From: JAAZAI01 sp050942875
GTDB lineage: Bacteria > Verrucomicrobiota > Kiritimatiellia > RFP12 > UBA3636
Direction of reading: 5' to 3'
Length of the DNA stretch: 7,042 nucleotides
Assembly (NCBI GenBank): GCA_050942875.1
Contig: JBMNOD010000119.1
Location: 1-7,042 of the forward strand
Shown: in pieces, positions 6,696 through 7,042 of the stretch
Layout of the letters: every line of letters begins with the position of its first letter
How positions within the stretch are numbered: position 1 is the first letter of the stretch
Notes under the pieces: generated by a model
What the model saw: only the letters and a program-made list of their open reading frames with translations
Told to the model about the DNA's origin: nothing
The model's database searches: none
Made by a program: the position numbers and the translations under genes

Positions 6696-6833
6696 TTTTT
6701 TAACTACGAAATACAAGGCACGAAAAAGTTTTGTGGCTTTTGGTGGCTGTTCCCCGCCGCGGTCCATAGCGGGCGACCGAAGCGCCGCAACGCTGGAGCC
6801 CGCCGTCCCGGCGCGGCCGTTCGCCATGCGACG

Positions 6834-6923
6834 TACACGTACCCGTACGCAGCGAAGCGGTTCGCGTACACGGAAAACGCAAGCGAGGGGAATCGTGAAC
6901 GTGTACGTGTACGTGTACGTGAA
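6834..6923. repeat. Inverted arrays of TACACG/CGTGTA hexamers
   Basis: The right arm is five perfect hexamers: CGTGAA at 6894-6899, CGTGTA three times at 6900-6917, and CGTGAA at 6918-6923. The left side carries the opposite orientation: TACACG (6834-6839), TACCCG (6840-6845), TTCGCG (6861-6866) and TACACG (6867-6872). ACGTACACGTAC (6831-6842) is the exact reverse complement of 6903-6914, so a 12-base stem can form. TTCGCGTACACG (6861-6872) can also pair with 6912-6923, with one G-T pair. The five-unit array is directly visible; what it does is not. Confidence 0.8.
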
Positions 6924-7006
6924 CGGGCGACTACTAACCCGGCCACAAATAGCGTTGCGCACGGAGATTGAGGCATGGGATCTGGAATTTGGCGTTGGGA
7001 AAGGGG

Positions 7007-7026
7007 CACGGACATTCCTGTCCGTG
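7007..7026. repeat. Perfect palindromic hairpin (CACGGACA stem)
   Basis: CACGGACA (7007-7014) and TGTCCGTG (7019-7026) are exact reverse complements around the 4-base loop TTCC. The sequence after it (TTCGTCCACGG) has no T-run, so a standard terminator is not supported. It could be a dispersed palindromic element, or an operator for a gene beyond the window edge. Confidence 0.7.
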
Positions 7027-7042
7027 TTCGTCCACGGGTTGG

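Larger units (their letters stand above)
6604..7042. other. Non-coding repeat mosaic downstream of the operon
   Basis: These 439 bases contain no gene I can support. From left to right they hold three CTTGGCG and three CGCAAA(A/G) units (6628-6695) around a hairpin; an A/T-rich stretch (~6696-6740); a GC-rich stretch with a possible 6-base stem (GCGGGC 6769-6774 with GCCCGC 6798-6803); hexamer repeats in both orientations (6834-6923); and a perfect 8-base-stem palindrome at 7007-7026. The stretch open across 6600-6971 has no RBS and no protein family, and its product is Arg/Lys-rich and shaped by the repeats. No typical GC stem plus T-run terminator was found right after the peptidase stop. 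Confidence 0.7.

Noticed and set aside
6646..6701. Terminator for the M16 gene from the 10-base hairpin or the T6 run at 6696-6701
   Set aside because: The T-rich part of the hairpin is in its loop, and the later T6 run is not directly preceded by a stable GC stem.
6600..6971. 123-codon frame after the M16 gene
   Set aside because: It runs through the repeat mosaic, has no Shine-Dalgarno sequence, and translates the repeats themselves (alternating Arg-Val from CGTGTA). This is a typical spurious hypothetical protein.
1..7042. CRISPR array, defence genes, transposase, tRNA or rRNA
   Set aside because: No spacer-repeat pattern of CRISPR size, no recognisable mobile-element or defence protein, and no cloverleaf or rRNA sequence was seen. 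The repeats have 6- and 9-base periods and no unique spacers.

Overview
The window is GC-rich bacterial DNA with four complete genes in a tight plus-strand cluster (1158-6603). A partial gene precedes them on the same strand, and two repeat-bearing non-coding stretches (850-1157 and 6604-7042) lie on either side of the cluster. The likely source is a PVC-superphylum bacterium, perhaps of the Kiritimatiellota/Lentisphaerota type. That rests on an FAD-dependent oxidoreductase with a helical-repeat tail, the rseP-ispG adjacency, and intergenic repeats of kinds I associate with those genomes (GATC at a 9-base period, CTTGGCG/CGCAAAG clusters, TTCACG/TACACG hexamers, a CACGGACA hairpin). No rRNA or single-copy taxonomic marker was available, so this placement is an inference.

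Layout. 1-849: C-terminal 282 residues of an FAD-dependent oxidoreductase whose N-terminus lies outside the window. 850-1157: non-coding, with a four-fold GATC repeat, a GC hairpin and a good sigma-70-like promoter just before the next gene. 1158-2690: RseP-type site-2 protease. 2713-3837: IspG (GcpE), the [4Fe-4S] enzyme of the MEP isoprenoid pathway. 3834-5297: membrane-bound polyprenyl-phosphate sugar-1-phosphate transferase. 5320-6603: M16 zinc protease. 6604-7042: no credible gene, but a mosaic of short direct and inverted repeats.

The four central genes are separated by 22 bases, a 4-base ATGA overlap and 22 bases, so they are probably one operon read from the promoter near 1087-1115. 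All of them can be tied to envelope construction or maintenance. IspG supplies isoprenoid precursors, from which undecaprenyl phosphate is made. The sugar transferase uses that lipid carrier to start a glycan. RseP cleaves membrane proteins, and the M16 peptidase degrades peptides. This linkage is inferred from gene order.

I found no defence system, CRISPR array, transposase, tRNA or rRNA. The least explained material is the repeat structure on either side of the operon, and cysteines at or next to conserved motifs of the sugar transferase.
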